DNA from: an uncultured Bacteroidales bacterium
GTDB lineage: Bacteria > Bacteroidota > Bacteroidia > Bacteroidales > Paludibacteraceae
Reading direction: 5' to 3'
Length of the DNA: 43,187 nucleotides
NCBI GenBank assembly: GCA_902774075.1
Contig: CACYGT010000030.1
Coordinates: forward strand, 1-43,187
This document shows, one piece after another, positions 1 to 8,104 of the stretch (within the stretch, counting starts at the first letter, position 1; each line of letters opens with the position of its first letter). The notes beneath the pieces are model-generated. The model worked only from the letters and a program-made list of their open reading frames with translations. It had not been told where the DNA came from and searched no databases. The position numbers were made by a program, and so were the translations under genes.

Positions 1-405
1 AATCATTTTCTGGGCTATATCTTTCCCGTGACGGAAAGTGTGATGGCGCACATGAAGATGGTGTTTTACCCGATGCTTTTGCTGAGCATCTATCTGTGCT
101 TTTCGCGTCGCGACATCCGCGAGATAGGCGCACCTATATTTGGTGCATTGGCTGTGATGCCGCTCATCGTAGCCGCGTTTTTCAGCTATTGGGGTTTCGT
201 GCGCCATGAGTTGATGCTTTTGGATATCGTTATCTATATCGCTTCGATGGTCGGCGCAGTACATCTTGCTAATCGTTGGCGGACATGTGCTGTTGTGCAA
301 CGCCTCTGGCCGTTATGGATAGTGCTCATCGTGCTGGCTATCATCGCTATCGGCGTGTTGACCTATCACGCACCTGACTGGATCATCTTCGCAGATTTAG
401 GATAA
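1..405 (+). CDS. DUF6512-like integral membrane protein (5' end outside window)
   Basis: The reading frame is open from the first base of the window, so the true start lies upstream; a GTG at 28 is only an internal valine. The 134 visible residues are mostly hydrophobic and form about four membrane-spanning segments. Near the visible N-terminus is a Glu-Ser-x-x-x-His-x-Lys pattern (PVTESVMAHMKMVFYP) resembling the conserved start of DUF6512-type membrane proteins of unknown function. The next gene begins 13 nt after the stop on the same strand, so the two are probably cotranscribed. I do not know a function, and the family name rests on motif memory only. Confidence 0.6.
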   Translation, partial: NHFLGYIFPVTESVMAHMKMVFYPMLLLSIYLCFSRRDIREIGAPIFGALAVMPLIVAAFFSYWGFVRHELMLLDIVIYIASMVGAVHLANRWRTCAVVQRLWPLWIVLIVLAIIAIGVLTYHAPDWIIFADLG

Positions 406-418
406 TATGAACTGAAGT

Positions 419-1090
419 ATGACACCCAAACTATTCTTACAAGCTCTAACGAAGTTCGTTATCGGGCTACTGCTTATCGGGCTACTGTTATTCCTTTCTG
501 CCGGGACTTTTAACTTCTGGCAGGCATGGCTGTTCATTGGAGTGTTGTTTGTGCCGATGTTCATAGCCGGTATAGTGTTGATGATTCGCCATCCGGAACT
601 ACTGCGCAAGCGACTGGACGCCAAAGAGCAGCAACAAGAGCAGAAATGGGTAGTCGCCTTGAGCGGCTTGATGTTTATCGCTGTGTTTGTTGTGGCAGGA
701 CTAAATCGCCGTTTCGAATGGTTTCTATTACCCGATTGGGCTGTATATATAGCGACGGCTATCTTCCTTGTTGCATATGCCATGTACGCCGAAGTAATGC
801 GTGAGAATGTGTGGCTGTCACGGACGGTCGAAGTACAGGAGAACCAACAAGTGGTAAGTACCGGTCTGTATGGCATCGTTCGCCACCCCATGTATGCAGC
901 CACATTGCTGCTGTTCCTCTCTATGCCGTTAGTGCTCGCCTCGCCGTGGTCTTTTGTCATCATGCTCATCTATATTCCGATCATCGCCCTCCGCATCCGC
1001 AACGAAGAGCAAGTGCTTGAACGTGAGTTGAAGGGATACACAGAATACAAACAACGCGTTCGTTATAAAGTGATACCATTTATTTGGTAA
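419..1090 (+). CDS. Isoprenylcysteine carboxylmethyltransferase / PEMT-like membrane methyltransferase
   Basis: A 223-residue protein with several hydrophobic segments and a C-terminal signature typical of the ICMT/PEMT methyltransferase superfamily: GLYGIVRHPMYAA at about residues 149-161, followed by a Glu-Glu pair (RNEEQVLERE) and a G-Y-x-x-Y-x-x-x-V-R-Y-K segment. In this family the RHPxY and EE motifs form the SAM-binding and active site of an integral membrane methyltransferase. The bacterial substrate is usually unknown (a lipid or small hydrophobic acceptor), so no specific reaction is claimed. It lies 13 nt downstream of the preceding membrane protein and is followed by a hairpin that could end its transcript. 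Confidence 0.8.
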   Translation: MTPKLFLQALTKFVIGLLLIGLLLFLSAGTFNFWQAWLFIGVLFVPMFIAGIVLMIRHPELLRKRLDAKEQQQEQKWVVALSGLMFIAVFVVAGLNRRFEWFLLPDWAVYIATAIFLVAYAMYAEVMRENVWLSRTVEVQENQQVVSTGLYGIVRHPMYAATLLLFLSMPLVLASPWSFVIMLIYIPIIALRIRNEEQVLERELKGYTEYKQRVRYKVIPFIW

Positions 1091-1112
1091 TATGGAAACG
1101 AATTGAATAACA

Positions 1113-1142
1113 AAAAAGGAGCCACGATTGTGACTCCTTTTT
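1113..1142 (-). terminator. Rho-independent terminator of tRNA-Asp, possibly bidirectional
   Basis: A 13-bp inverted repeat (1113-1125 with 1130-1142) with a 4-nt loop and A/T tracts on both sides. Read on the minus strand all positions pair, with one G-U wobble. On the plus strand the same position is a C-A mismatch. It therefore best fits termination of the leftward tRNA-Asp transcript, but it also sits just after the rightward methyltransferase gene. Confidence 0.8.
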
Positions 1143-1143
1143 G

Positions 1144-1217
1144 CGGTGCGGACGAGACTCGAACTCGCGACCTACGGCGTGACAGGCCGGTATTCTAACC
1201 AACTGAACTACCGCACC
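1144..1217 (-). tRNA. tRNA-Asp (anticodon GTC)
   Basis: On the minus strand this folds as a 74-nt cloverleaf: a 7-bp acceptor stem (GGTGCGG with CCGCACC), discriminator G, a D arm with AGTTGGTTA, anticodon loop CTGTCAC with GTC, and a T arm with loop TTCGAGT. The 3' CCA is not encoded (CAA follows the discriminator), so it must be added by CCA transferase. The gene has its own promoter about 140 bp upstream and a terminator immediately downstream. Confidence 0.96.
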
Positions 1218-1218
1218 C

Positions 1219-1242
1219 TCGCGCGAACTACGGCTCGCGCGA
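1219..1242 (-). repeat. Paired palindromes in the tRNA-Asp leader
   Basis: Two copies of the self-complementary octamer TCGCGCGA (1219-1226 and 1235-1242) are separated by 8 nt, directly abutting the 5' end of tRNA-Asp. They can form one 8-bp GC-rich hairpin, next to a second small hairpin (GGGCTTTGCCC). In the leader transcript this could aid 5' processing or act as an attenuator. The role is inferred. Confidence 0.5.
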
Positions 1243-1359
1243 CTTCGGGCAAAGCCCTCGTATAGCGCTACGTCGTGTTCTCGCTCTCCGTCTTCGAAAG
1301 CAAAGCTTCCTTGACGGGGGTTTTTGTTAAAGATCATCGCCTTCTCACGAAAGCGGGTG

Positions 1360-1391
1360 CAAAAGTACTGCTTTTTTTTGATATGACCAAA
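1360..1391 (-). promoter_or_regulatory. Bacteroidota promoter for tRNA-Asp
   Basis: On the minus strand, TTTG (1388-1391), a 20-nt spacer, then TACTTTTG (1360-1367) matches the Bacteroidota sigma-ABfr consensus (-33 TTTG / -7 TAnnTTTG). From TTTGGTCA through the -7 box it is almost identical to the tRNA-Phe promoter at 33209-33240. Confidence 0.8.
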
Positions 1392-1440
1392 TTTTTTAGC
1401 AACTTTTTTTCAAAAAAGTGCATTTTCTGCCAAAAAAGGC

Positions 1441-2661
1441 CTACTTTTGTTCCTTCAGGGCCTTGACAAAGCCGTCTATCTTCTCTTTGGTGACATGCTG
1501 CATGACGACCACATGCGCCAACTCGCCGCCAAAACGCTCGTCGTAACCCAGGGCCAGATTGTACTTACTGCAGATCTCCTTCGTTGGACGTTTGAAGAAG
1601 ACAGTGTTGCTGTACTCATTACGCCAGCACGGCCAACCGATACGGGTCAACTCCTGCTGCAGATATTGAGTACATTCCAGCATCCCGTTCGCTTGCTTCG
1701 ACCACTCGTCGTAGCCCACTTTTTGAATGAGCCACCAGAACTTAAGCGGTTGTACCGCATCGCGCGAGCAGTTGATCATCTTCATGTTACCGTTCAGGTA
1801 GGTGACATTGAAGTTGTTCTGGTTGTCATAGACCTTGCGCGTGCAGAGGAAGAGTCCGGAGGGCGAGTCGATACCGAAGAACTTATGTCCGCTGATGGCG
1901 ATGGACTCGAATTGCATATCCTTGCTGCTCACCATCTTCTGGAACTTCGTGAAAGGCAGATATCCGCCAAAGAGTGCTGCGTCCACATGGCGGTAGACGG
2001 GCATCTCGGGATGTCTGGCCAGCACGGCGTTAAGTGCCTCCATGTCATCGATAGCACCTTTGAAGGTCGAGCCCATCGCATAGACCATCAAAGCCGGGCG
2101 GGTGGTATCCAACGCTTCCTCCAGCGAGTCCGGGATCATTCGTCCCATCGCATCGCTCTTGATAAGGCGCACCTCCAGATGCTGCAGGTCGCACAGACGC
2201 ATGTTCGAGTAATGCGCCTCGTCGGACACATAGACGATCACCGGCTTACCCGTGCGGTTAAAGAGGTCATTCGCGCCGAAATAGATACCGTGGTTGTTGC
2301 CGTCGGTACCGCTATGTGTGACGATACCCCAGACATCGTTCGGGTCGAAGCCGTACAGCGGCGTGAAGAACTCAATCACTTCGCGCTCGAAAGCCTGCGA
2401 GGACATTTTCCAGGGCTTGTCGGTCATCGGGTCACCGGCATTATTGAGATTGACCACATCCATCCCTGCGGCCGTGTACCAGGCATAGAAATCCTGCAAC
2501 TCTGACTCCTGGTTCACCGGGTAGCCAAAATAGGTCTGCTGGCCCTCCTTCCATATAGTAGTCCACGCATCGAGTTTGTCAAATCCCGAACTGACAGGAG
2601 TATCTGCGAAAAGACTCGTTGACACCCACAAGAAGCAGAAGAGTAATAGTTTTGATTTCAT
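1441..2661 (-). CDS. PLP-dependent histidine-decarboxylase-like enzyme with a signal peptide
   Basis: A 406-residue group II (fold type I) pyridoxal-phosphate decarboxylase resembling bacterial PLP histidine decarboxylases. Visible active-site features are THSGTDGNNHG (about 115-125), a PLP-stacking His in DEAHYSN (about 150), PLP-pyridine Asp in HVDAALFGGYLP (about 227) and Schiff-base Lys in ISGHKFFG (about 260). The catalytic set looks complete. Unusually, residues 1-19 read as a Sec signal peptide (MKSKLLLFCFLWVSTSLFA, then DTP), whereas family members are cytoplasmic. The start at 2661 is chosen because the frame upstream runs through the promoter and that start gives a clean signal peptide; MPTMKSK three codons earlier is possible. 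Substrate could be histidine, serine or another amino acid. No antiporter gene is adjacent. Confidence 0.85.
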   Translation of the reverse strand: MKSKLLLFCFLWVSTSLFADTPVSSGFDKLDAWTTIWKEGQQTYFGYPVNQESELQDFYAWYTAAGMDVVNLNNAGDPMTDKPWKMSSQAFEREVIEFFTPLYGFDPNDVWGIVTHSGTDGNNHGIYFGANDLFNRTGKPVIVYVSDEAHYSNMRLCDLQHLEVRLIKSDAMGRMIPDSLEEALDTTRPALMVYAMGSTFKGAIDDMEALNAVLARHPEMPVYRHVDAALFGGYLPFTKFQKMVSSKDMQFESIAISGHKFFGIDSPSGLFLCTRKVYDNQNNFNVTYLNGNMKMINCSRDAVQPLKFWWLIQKVGYDEWSKQANGMLECTQYLQQELTRIGWPCWRNEYSNTVFFKRPTKEICSKYNLALGYDERFGGELAHVVVMQHVTKEKIDGFVKALKEQK

Positions 2662-2691
2662 GGTTGGCATATGAATTTGAACATTCGCGTG

Positions 2692-2723
2692 CAAAATTAC
2701 AATTTTTTTTTGATATATGCAAA
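2692..2723 (-). promoter_or_regulatory. Promoter for the decarboxylase gene
   Basis: Minus-strand TTTG (2720-2723), a 20-nt spacer and TAATTTTG (2692-2699) fit the Bacteroidota consensus, about 30 nt upstream of the ATG at 2661. The element overlaps the divergent promoter of the GH3 gene. Confidence 0.75.
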
Positions 2724-2739
2724 TTTTTTTGTACCTTTG
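2709..2739 (+). promoter_or_regulatory. Promoter for the GH3 beta-glucosidase gene
   Basis: Plus-strand TTTG (2709-2712), a 19-nt spacer and TACCTTTG (2732-2739) fit the Bacteroidota consensus and end 20 nt before the ATG at 2760. The -33 box lies inside the spacer of the leftward promoter, so the two polymerase sites overlap. Confidence 0.75.
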
Positions 2740-2759
2740 CCTTCGAAATCGCAATACCT

Positions 2760-5084
2760 ATGAAAAAAGTCCTCATTTTACTCGCTGTTGTTCTGACAGC
2801 ATGTACGCAGCACTCGAAAGATGCGGAGATGAACGCTTTTGTGGACCGTTTAATGGCACAGATGACGGTCGAGGAGAAACTGGGTCAACTCAGTATGTCT
2901 GTGGCGGGCGAGATAGAAACGGGTCAAGCCAAGTCCTCCGATGTAGCCGCGCAGATCCGTGCGGGCCAAGAGGGCGCTATCCTGAACTTCAAAGGTCTGG
3001 ACCGCATCGCGGAACTGCAACGGATAGCTGTTGAAGAGAGCCGATTGGGTATTCCGTTGATCTTCTGCATGGACGTCATTCACGGCTACGAGACCGTTTA
3101 TCCGATTCCCCTGGCACTGTCCTGCTCCTGGGACATGGAGGGTATAGCGCGCTCGGCGCAGGTAGCCGCCTGTGAGGCTAGTGCGGACGGCATCAGTCTG
3201 ACGTACTCTCCGATGGTGGATATCTGTCAAGATGCACGATGGGGACGTATCAGCGAGGGCAGCGGGGAAGATCCGTATTTGGGGAGCTGTATTGCGCAGG
3301 CGATGGTAAAGGGTTATCAGGGAGACGACCTGAGCGACGACCACACACTTATGGCCTGTATGAAGCATTTTGCGCTCTATGGTGCGCCGTTCGGCGGACG
3401 CGATTACAACACCGTTGATATGTCTCGGTACCGCATGTTCAATGAGTATATGCAGCCTTACAAGGCGGCGGTAGAGGCCGGTGTGGGTTCGTGTATGGCC
3501 TCGTTCAACACGGTGGATGGTATCCCGTCGCATGCGAACTACTGGCTGCTGACAGAGGTGCTGCGTAACCAATGGCACTTTAAGGGCTTTGTGATGGCGG
3601 ACTACAGCGGCGTGGAGCAGATAGGTGATAACGGCGGAGCAGCGGACAAGACCGAAGCGGGCATTCTCTCGTTGCATGCCGGCAATGATATGGATATGAT
3701 GTCGGGTATCTTCTCGAACCTGGCCGAGGCTTACCACGCCGGGCGGGTGGACATCAAGGATATCAATCGCGCCTGCCGGCATGTGCTGGAAGCGAAATAT
3801 CAACTGGGCCTGTTTGACGACCCTTATCGGTATTGCAAACCGGAACGTCGTGAGAAAGAGCTTCTCTGCGCCGAGCATCGCGCGCATGCGCGTCAGATGG
3901 CCCGCGAATCGATGGTGCTGCTGAAGAACGACAAACATATCCTACCCCTTCAGAAAAAAGGCACGATAGCCCTTATCGGTCCGCTGGCCGACACCCGGCC
4001 GAACATGTCTGGCACCTGGGCGGTCGCCGCTGTGCCGGAGCGCTACAAGACCGTCAAAGAGGGGCTGGAAGATGCACTGAGAGGGTCCGGTGCGCGATTA
4101 CTCTACGCGAAAGGCTGCAACCTGATGTACGACGCCGAGGCGGAGGCTATCGCTACGATGTTCGGCCGCGAGATGCGCGATAGCCGTTCGGTAGAGACGA
4201 TGCACCAGGAGGCCTTAGCCATCGCCCGTAAGGCCGATGTGATCATTCTGGCGATGGGTGAAGCGAGTGAGATGAGCGGTGAGTGCGCGAGCCGCGTGAA
4301 CCTGGAGACACCCGACGCACAGCACGATCTGATGGTAGAGCTGAAGAAACTGAACAAACCGATGGTCTTGCTGCATTTCGCCGGAAGGCCGACCGTACTC
4401 AACTGGGAGAACGAACATCTCGATGCGATCTTAGAAGACTGGTTTGGCGGATCAGAGACAGCCGACGCCGCTTCAGACCTGCTCTTCGGCGACTACAGTC
4501 CGTGCGGACGTCTGACGACCTCGATGCCGCGCCATGTGGGACAACTGCCTTATACCTACCGCCAGTTCAAGACCTCACGCCCGATGCCGGAAGATGCGAA
4601 CGGACATATCGACGACGGATTCATCAAGTACCTCAGTTGTTATTCCGACGTGAAGAACTCCCCGCTCTACCCCTTCGGATACGGCTTGAGTTATACGACG
4701 TTTGATTACTCGGGTGTCACTCTTTCTGCGAATGAAGCCAAGGTGGGCGAGCCTGTCACCGCCTCAGTGAGGGTGACCAACACCGGTTCGATGGCGGCAG
4801 ACGAAGTGGTACAACTCTATATCCGCGATATGGTCGCCATACCGGTTCGGCCCGTCAAAGAGCTGCGCGGCTTCGAGCGTATCCATCTGGAGCCGGGCGA
4901 GAGCCGCGAGGTAGCATTCACTATTGATAACGAGGTGCTGGGCTACTACAAGATCGATGTCAGCAAGAACATGGACGAACAAAAAATGACCGAGGACAAC
5001 TGGGTAGTTGACCCCGGCCAATTCCGTATCATGATTGGTCCTAATTCCGAAGACCTGAAGATAGCGCTGCTTACGCTAAAGTAA
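2760..5084 (+). CDS. bglX: GH3 beta-glucosidase (BglX type), lipoprotein
   Basis: A 774-residue glycoside hydrolase family 3 enzyme. The N-terminus is a lipoprotein signal (MKKVLILLAVVLTAC, Cys15), placing it in the periplasm or at the outer membrane. The TIM-barrel domain carries CMDVIHGYETVYPIPL (103-118), KHFALYGAP (202-210) and the nucleophile Asp281 in GFVMADYSG. The second domain carries the likely acid/base Glu508 in GEASEMSGECASR. The C-terminal third has the fibronectin-III-like fold common in BglX, with YPFGYGLSYTTF at its start. It should release glucose from cello-oligosaccharides or other beta-glucosides made by the neighbouring GH5/GH9 enzymes. The start is set by the lipobox and promoter; an open frame continues upstream but through the promoter. 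Its stop codon is one base from that of the convergent GH9 gene. Confidence 0.93.
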   Translation: MKKVLILLAVVLTACTQHSKDAEMNAFVDRLMAQMTVEEKLGQLSMSVAGEIETGQAKSSDVAAQIRAGQEGAILNFKGLDRIAELQRIAVEESRLGIPLIFCMDVIHGYETVYPIPLALSCSWDMEGIARSAQVAACEASADGISLTYSPMVDICQDARWGRISEGSGEDPYLGSCIAQAMVKGYQGDDLSDDHTLMACMKHFALYGAPFGGRDYNTVDMSRYRMFNEYMQPYKAAVEAGVGSCMASFNTVDGIPSHANYWLLTEVLRNQWHFKGFVMADYSGVEQIGDNGGAADKTEAGILSLHAGNDMDMMSGIFSNLAEAYHAGRVDIKDINRACRHVLEAKYQLGLFDDPYRYCKPERREKELLCAEHRAHARQMARESMVLLKNDKHILPLQKKGTIALIGPLADTRPNMSGTWAVAAVPERYKTVKEGLEDALRGSGARLLYAKGCNLMYDAEAEAIATMFGREMRDSRSVETMHQEALAIARKADVIILAMGEASEMSGECASRVNLETPDAQHDLMVELKKLNKPMVLLHFAGRPTVLNWENEHLDAILEDWFGGSETADAASDLLFGDYSPCGRLTTSMPRHVGQLPYTYRQFKTSRPMPEDANGHIDDGFIKYLSCYSDVKNSPLYPFGYGLSYTTFDYSGVTLSANEAKVGEPVTASVRVTNTGSMAADEVVQLYIRDMVAIPVRPVKELRGFERIHLEPGESREVAFTIDNEVLGYYKIDVSKNMDEQKMTEDNWVVDPGQFRIMIGPNSEDLKIALLTLK

Positions 5085-5085
5085 G

Positions 5086-6721
5086 TTATTCAAGTGCATC
5101 CAGACCGGCCGTAAGGGCGAAGAGTGTCACATTCCAGTTGATGGTGACCTCATTGGTCGCATAGGACGGTTGGTAATCGAGATACGACTCGTCGGCCGTC
5201 ACATTCTTCGGATACTTGACGCCATCCGTCTCCGCGTCCTGGCGCTCTCTGTTCGGACCTCCGGCGAGGAAGCCCGGATGGGTGCCCTTAGGATGACTAT
5301 ACGAGAGACGATGATGGGGATGAGAGGTCGGTTTGGTACCAAATCCCGTCACAAAACAATAGCCGGTACTGTTCTGGCCAAGGAGGTAGTTGAGACAGCG
5401 CTGCGCGTTGACGAGGTACTGTTTCTCTCCGCTCAGATGATAGGCGTACAGACACTCTATTCCGCGCCAGCAGCAGCCTTCCGAGTTACAGCCCCAGAAG
5501 AAATCCTCTTCGCGGTTGCCATAAGGTCCGCGGAAGACAGAAGTGCTCTCGGCCTCATTGAGATAAGGCTCCAGATAATACGCCATCGATCCACCAATAA
5601 TAATGAGTTCCAGCGGATTCAAGGACTCGGGATGCATCAACCATTCCAAGTGCGCCAACTCGCCTACATTCCCCCACACCGCAGGCACATACGTCTCCGG
5701 ACATTGCTCCTTGGCCATCTCTTTATACGCCTCATCGTTCGTGAGGAGATACAACTCCGTCGCTGCCCAATAGAACTCATCCCGCACATCGGTGTCATCA
5801 TACGCACCCGTCGTTATTTCCGGCTTGAACTGCTCATTCATCGCAGGCTGATCGTAATAAACATCAGGGTGCTCCAACGCCCAGGCAAAAGCCATCCTAG
5901 CTGCCTCAGCAGCCTGTGCGCAGAAGTCCGGATCATACGGCGCATAGACGCGTGCCGCCATTGCCATCGTAGCCGCGAAGTCCAGTGTGGCAGCTGTCGT
6001 CTTGAGCACCACATAGCGCTGTTGTTTGCACTGGTCGGGACGGATGAACTTCTCGAAGTTAGGCGTCGTCAGTTTGTGATAGACACCTCCGTCCGTATCC
6101 TGCATGGTCATCATCCAGCGGATGTTGTACATGGCCTCAGCGAGCATGTCAGGAATCGCCGGCATCGTACCAACCGCCCGGTGAAGAGATGACGGTTCCT
6201 GCGGGACGCTCGTCGGTAGCCGCCGAAGCATGCACGAGCACATGGTTATCGGGATGTCCTACCTTTCGTGCATAGCCTTCGGCATAAGGCTCCTCGATCG
6301 CCATCGAAGCACGCTGGTAGTAGAAAGCACGGAGGGCTTTGCGCGTCAGTTCGCGGTAAGGGTGCTCGGCGATCTGAAAACGTTGAGTACTCTGATTATT
6401 CAGAATAATCTGATACTCGCCGAGCGCCTGAAGATCCGAGAAGTCCACTATCTGGCGGAACTTGCCGGAGACAGGATTAACCATGGTCTCGGTCGCTACT
6501 CCACTCCACGCTGTATCTCCCGCCGCATTGACAATTACTACCTCGCAGGGTGCCGCGTTGAGTGAGTCCACATCGATAGTAGCGGTCTTCTCTTGAAGCG
6601 GAGCAAAGCCCACTTGGTTTATTCTTATCGGATTTTCCTTAGTGCGTTGACACGCGACCAAAGAACAAACCGCTAAGAATAATATTTGAAATTTGAAATT
6701 TGAAACTTGAATTTTTTTCAT
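5086..6721 (-). pseudogene. GH9 endoglucanase, disrupted by an internal frame-breaking deletion
   Basis: Two leftward frames together encode most of a family 9 cellulase lipoprotein. The first part (from 6721, lipobox near LVAC) holds an N-terminal Ig-like CelD_N domain and the start of the catalytic domain, including GGWYDAGD with the catalytic Asp pair, then meets TGA at about 6150. The second part, in another frame, resumes at IPDMLAEAMYNIRWMMTMQ and runs through GGVYHKLTTPNFE, the HHRLSYSH substrate-binding stretch and TNEVTINWN with the general-acid Glu. Family members normally have roughly 50-60 residues between DAGD and the IPD motif; these are absent and the frame changes at the join. 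It could be a true pseudogene or an assembly deletion. It is the last gene of the beta-glucan operon, 4 nt after the permease gene. Confidence 0.85.
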
Positions 6722-6725
6722 ATTT

Positions 6726-8075
6726 CTATTTTTTTAACGGGAATTTATATGCCAACAAAGCCATGATGGCTGCGATGATAGCGGGGAAGATGCTGAACAA
6801 TGCCCATATCATCGTGTTCACTGCCTGCTCTGCACCTTCGGTTATCGTCACTATCGTCTCACCGGTCAGCATATCGGTTTGGGACACCAGACCCGCCGCA
6901 CCAAGCAACAGGGCGATGAGGCTACCTGAGATAGCACCGCCGAACTTCTGCGCCATCGTTCCGGATGAGAAGATGAGTCCCGTGGAGGATGTTCCGTTCT
7001 TTTCCGTAGCATAGTCGGCTACGTCGGCATACATCGACCAGATGAGCGGTGAGTAGAGGCCTGCGCCTACCGACACCAGCACGGAGACAAGGATCATCAG
7101 CCAGATATACGACGCGTTCATCGGGATGAAGAAATATGCTACCGAGAAGACGCAGCAGATGACGGACGCCCATAAGAACGCCGTTTTCTTCGAACCCACT
7201 TTGCGTGCAAAGGCCGGGCTGAGTGCACCGAAGATCATACAGGTCACCTCGCCGATAGCCATAAATGCCGCATAGTCGATCAGGATACGTCCGATAGTCA
7301 CATCACCTCCGACACAATACGCGAACATATACGCAGCTACGGCATAACGGAAACCGTTGAAGAAATTCGAGCAGAACGCGATGGAGGTCATGTATATCCA
7401 CGGTACATTGCGGAAGAGATCTCCATACTGTTTGAAGCTGAATTTCTCTGCACGCACAGGCTCATGGCGCTCCTTGGTCAGCAGTCCGCAGGTCATAGTC
7501 ATCAGCATGGCGATGAGGCCGAAGATAGCTCCGGCCACAGCGTATTGGTGTTGCTCCGTACCGCCTATCCATGCCCGTAACGGGCCAAAGGAGAAGAGCG
7601 TGATGAAGCCCATAGCATACGCACCGACCATACGGAAGGCGGAGAACTGGTTCTTCTCGTTGTCATCCGTCGTCATCACGTCCAGCAGCGAACCGTACGG
7701 CACATTGACCATCGTGTAGCACGCCATCATGAGCAGATAGAAGCTATACGCCCAGATACGCTTGCCTACAGGACCCAGTTCGGGCGTGAAGAGCAGGAGC
7801 GCAAAGACGATGCCGAAGGGGATCGAGCCGAAGATGAGCCAGGGACGATAGGTGCCCCAGCGCGATTGGGTGCGGTCCGCGATAGAACCCATGAGCGGGT
7901 CGGTGATGACATCGAACATACGGGCGATGAGCATCAATGCTGCCGCGTCCGCGAACGTCAGACCGAACACATGGGTAAAGAACATTGGGAAGGCGATGGA
8001 CATAATCTTCCAGGTGATACCGCCGGAAGCGGCATCACCCAGAGCATATGCGATTTTTTCTCGTAAAGGTACCAT
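6726..8075 (-). CDS. GPH-family (MFS) sugar:cation symporter
   Basis: A 449-residue permease with about 12 hydrophobic segments. Its N-terminus (KIAYALGDAASG) and the loop DPLMGSIADRTQSRWGTYRP after the second segment are the hallmark of the glycoside-pentoside-hexuronide:cation symporter family (MelB/XylP type); NVPYGSLLDVMT is another family motif. It is an inner-membrane importer. Its position between a SusCD system and a cytoplasmic cellobiose phosphorylase in the same operon suggests that it carries cellobiose or short beta-glucan oligosaccharides, which is inference. Spacing is 29 nt to the upstream gene and 4 nt to the downstream GH9 gene. Confidence 0.92.
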   Translation of the reverse strand: MVPLREKIAYALGDAASGGITWKIMSIAFPMFFTHVFGLTFADAAALMLIARMFDVITDPLMGSIADRTQSRWGTYRPWLIFGSIPFGIVFALLLFTPELGPVGKRIWAYSFYLLMMACYTMVNVPYGSLLDVMTTDDNEKNQFSAFRMVGAYAMGFITLFSFGPLRAWIGGTEQHQYAVAGAIFGLIAMLMTMTCGLLTKERHEPVRAEKFSFKQYGDLFRNVPWIYMTSIAFCSNFFNGFRYAVAAYMFAYCVGGDVTIGRILIDYAAFMAIGEVTCMIFGALSPAFARKVGSKKTAFLWASVICCVFSVAYFFIPMNASYIWLMILVSVLVSVGAGLYSPLIWSMYADVADYATEKNGTSSTGLIFSSGTMAQKFGGAISGSLIALLLGAAGLVSQTDMLTGETIVTITEGAEQAVNTMIWALFSIFPAIIAAIMALLAYKFPLKK

Positions 8076-8104
8076 GATAATGGTTATTTGGATAATGGTT
8101 ATTG

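Noticed and set aside
1080-1337. A small minus-strand open frame across the tRNA-Asp gene
   Set aside because: It runs through the tRNA, its leader and its terminator, so it is a chance frame.
1447-2505. A 352-codon open frame on the plus strand opposite the decarboxylase gene
   Set aside because: The minus-strand protein has complete family motifs; the plus-strand translation has no recognisable domain and is rich in His/Arg/Val as expected from antisense of a GC-moderate gene.
2850-3938. A 362-codon minus-strand open frame inside the GH3 gene
   Set aside because: Antisense shadow: composition is unlike the other proteins here and it has no motif, while the plus strand encodes a clear GH3 barrel.
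5170-6192. A 340-codon plus-strand open frame opposite the GH9 gene
   Set aside because: Arg/Ile/His-rich antisense translation without domain features; the minus strand shows GH9 motifs.
5086-6721. Programmed frameshifting as an explanation for the split GH9 gene
   Set aside because: A frameshift would not account for the absent ~50-60 residues between DAGD and IPD, and there is no slippery heptamer at the join.
6670-6722. Repeated TTTCAAA units at the start of the GH9 gene as a regulatory repeat
   Set aside because: They fall within the codons of the signal peptide and are explained by Phe/Lys/Gln/Ser coding in an AT-rich start region.
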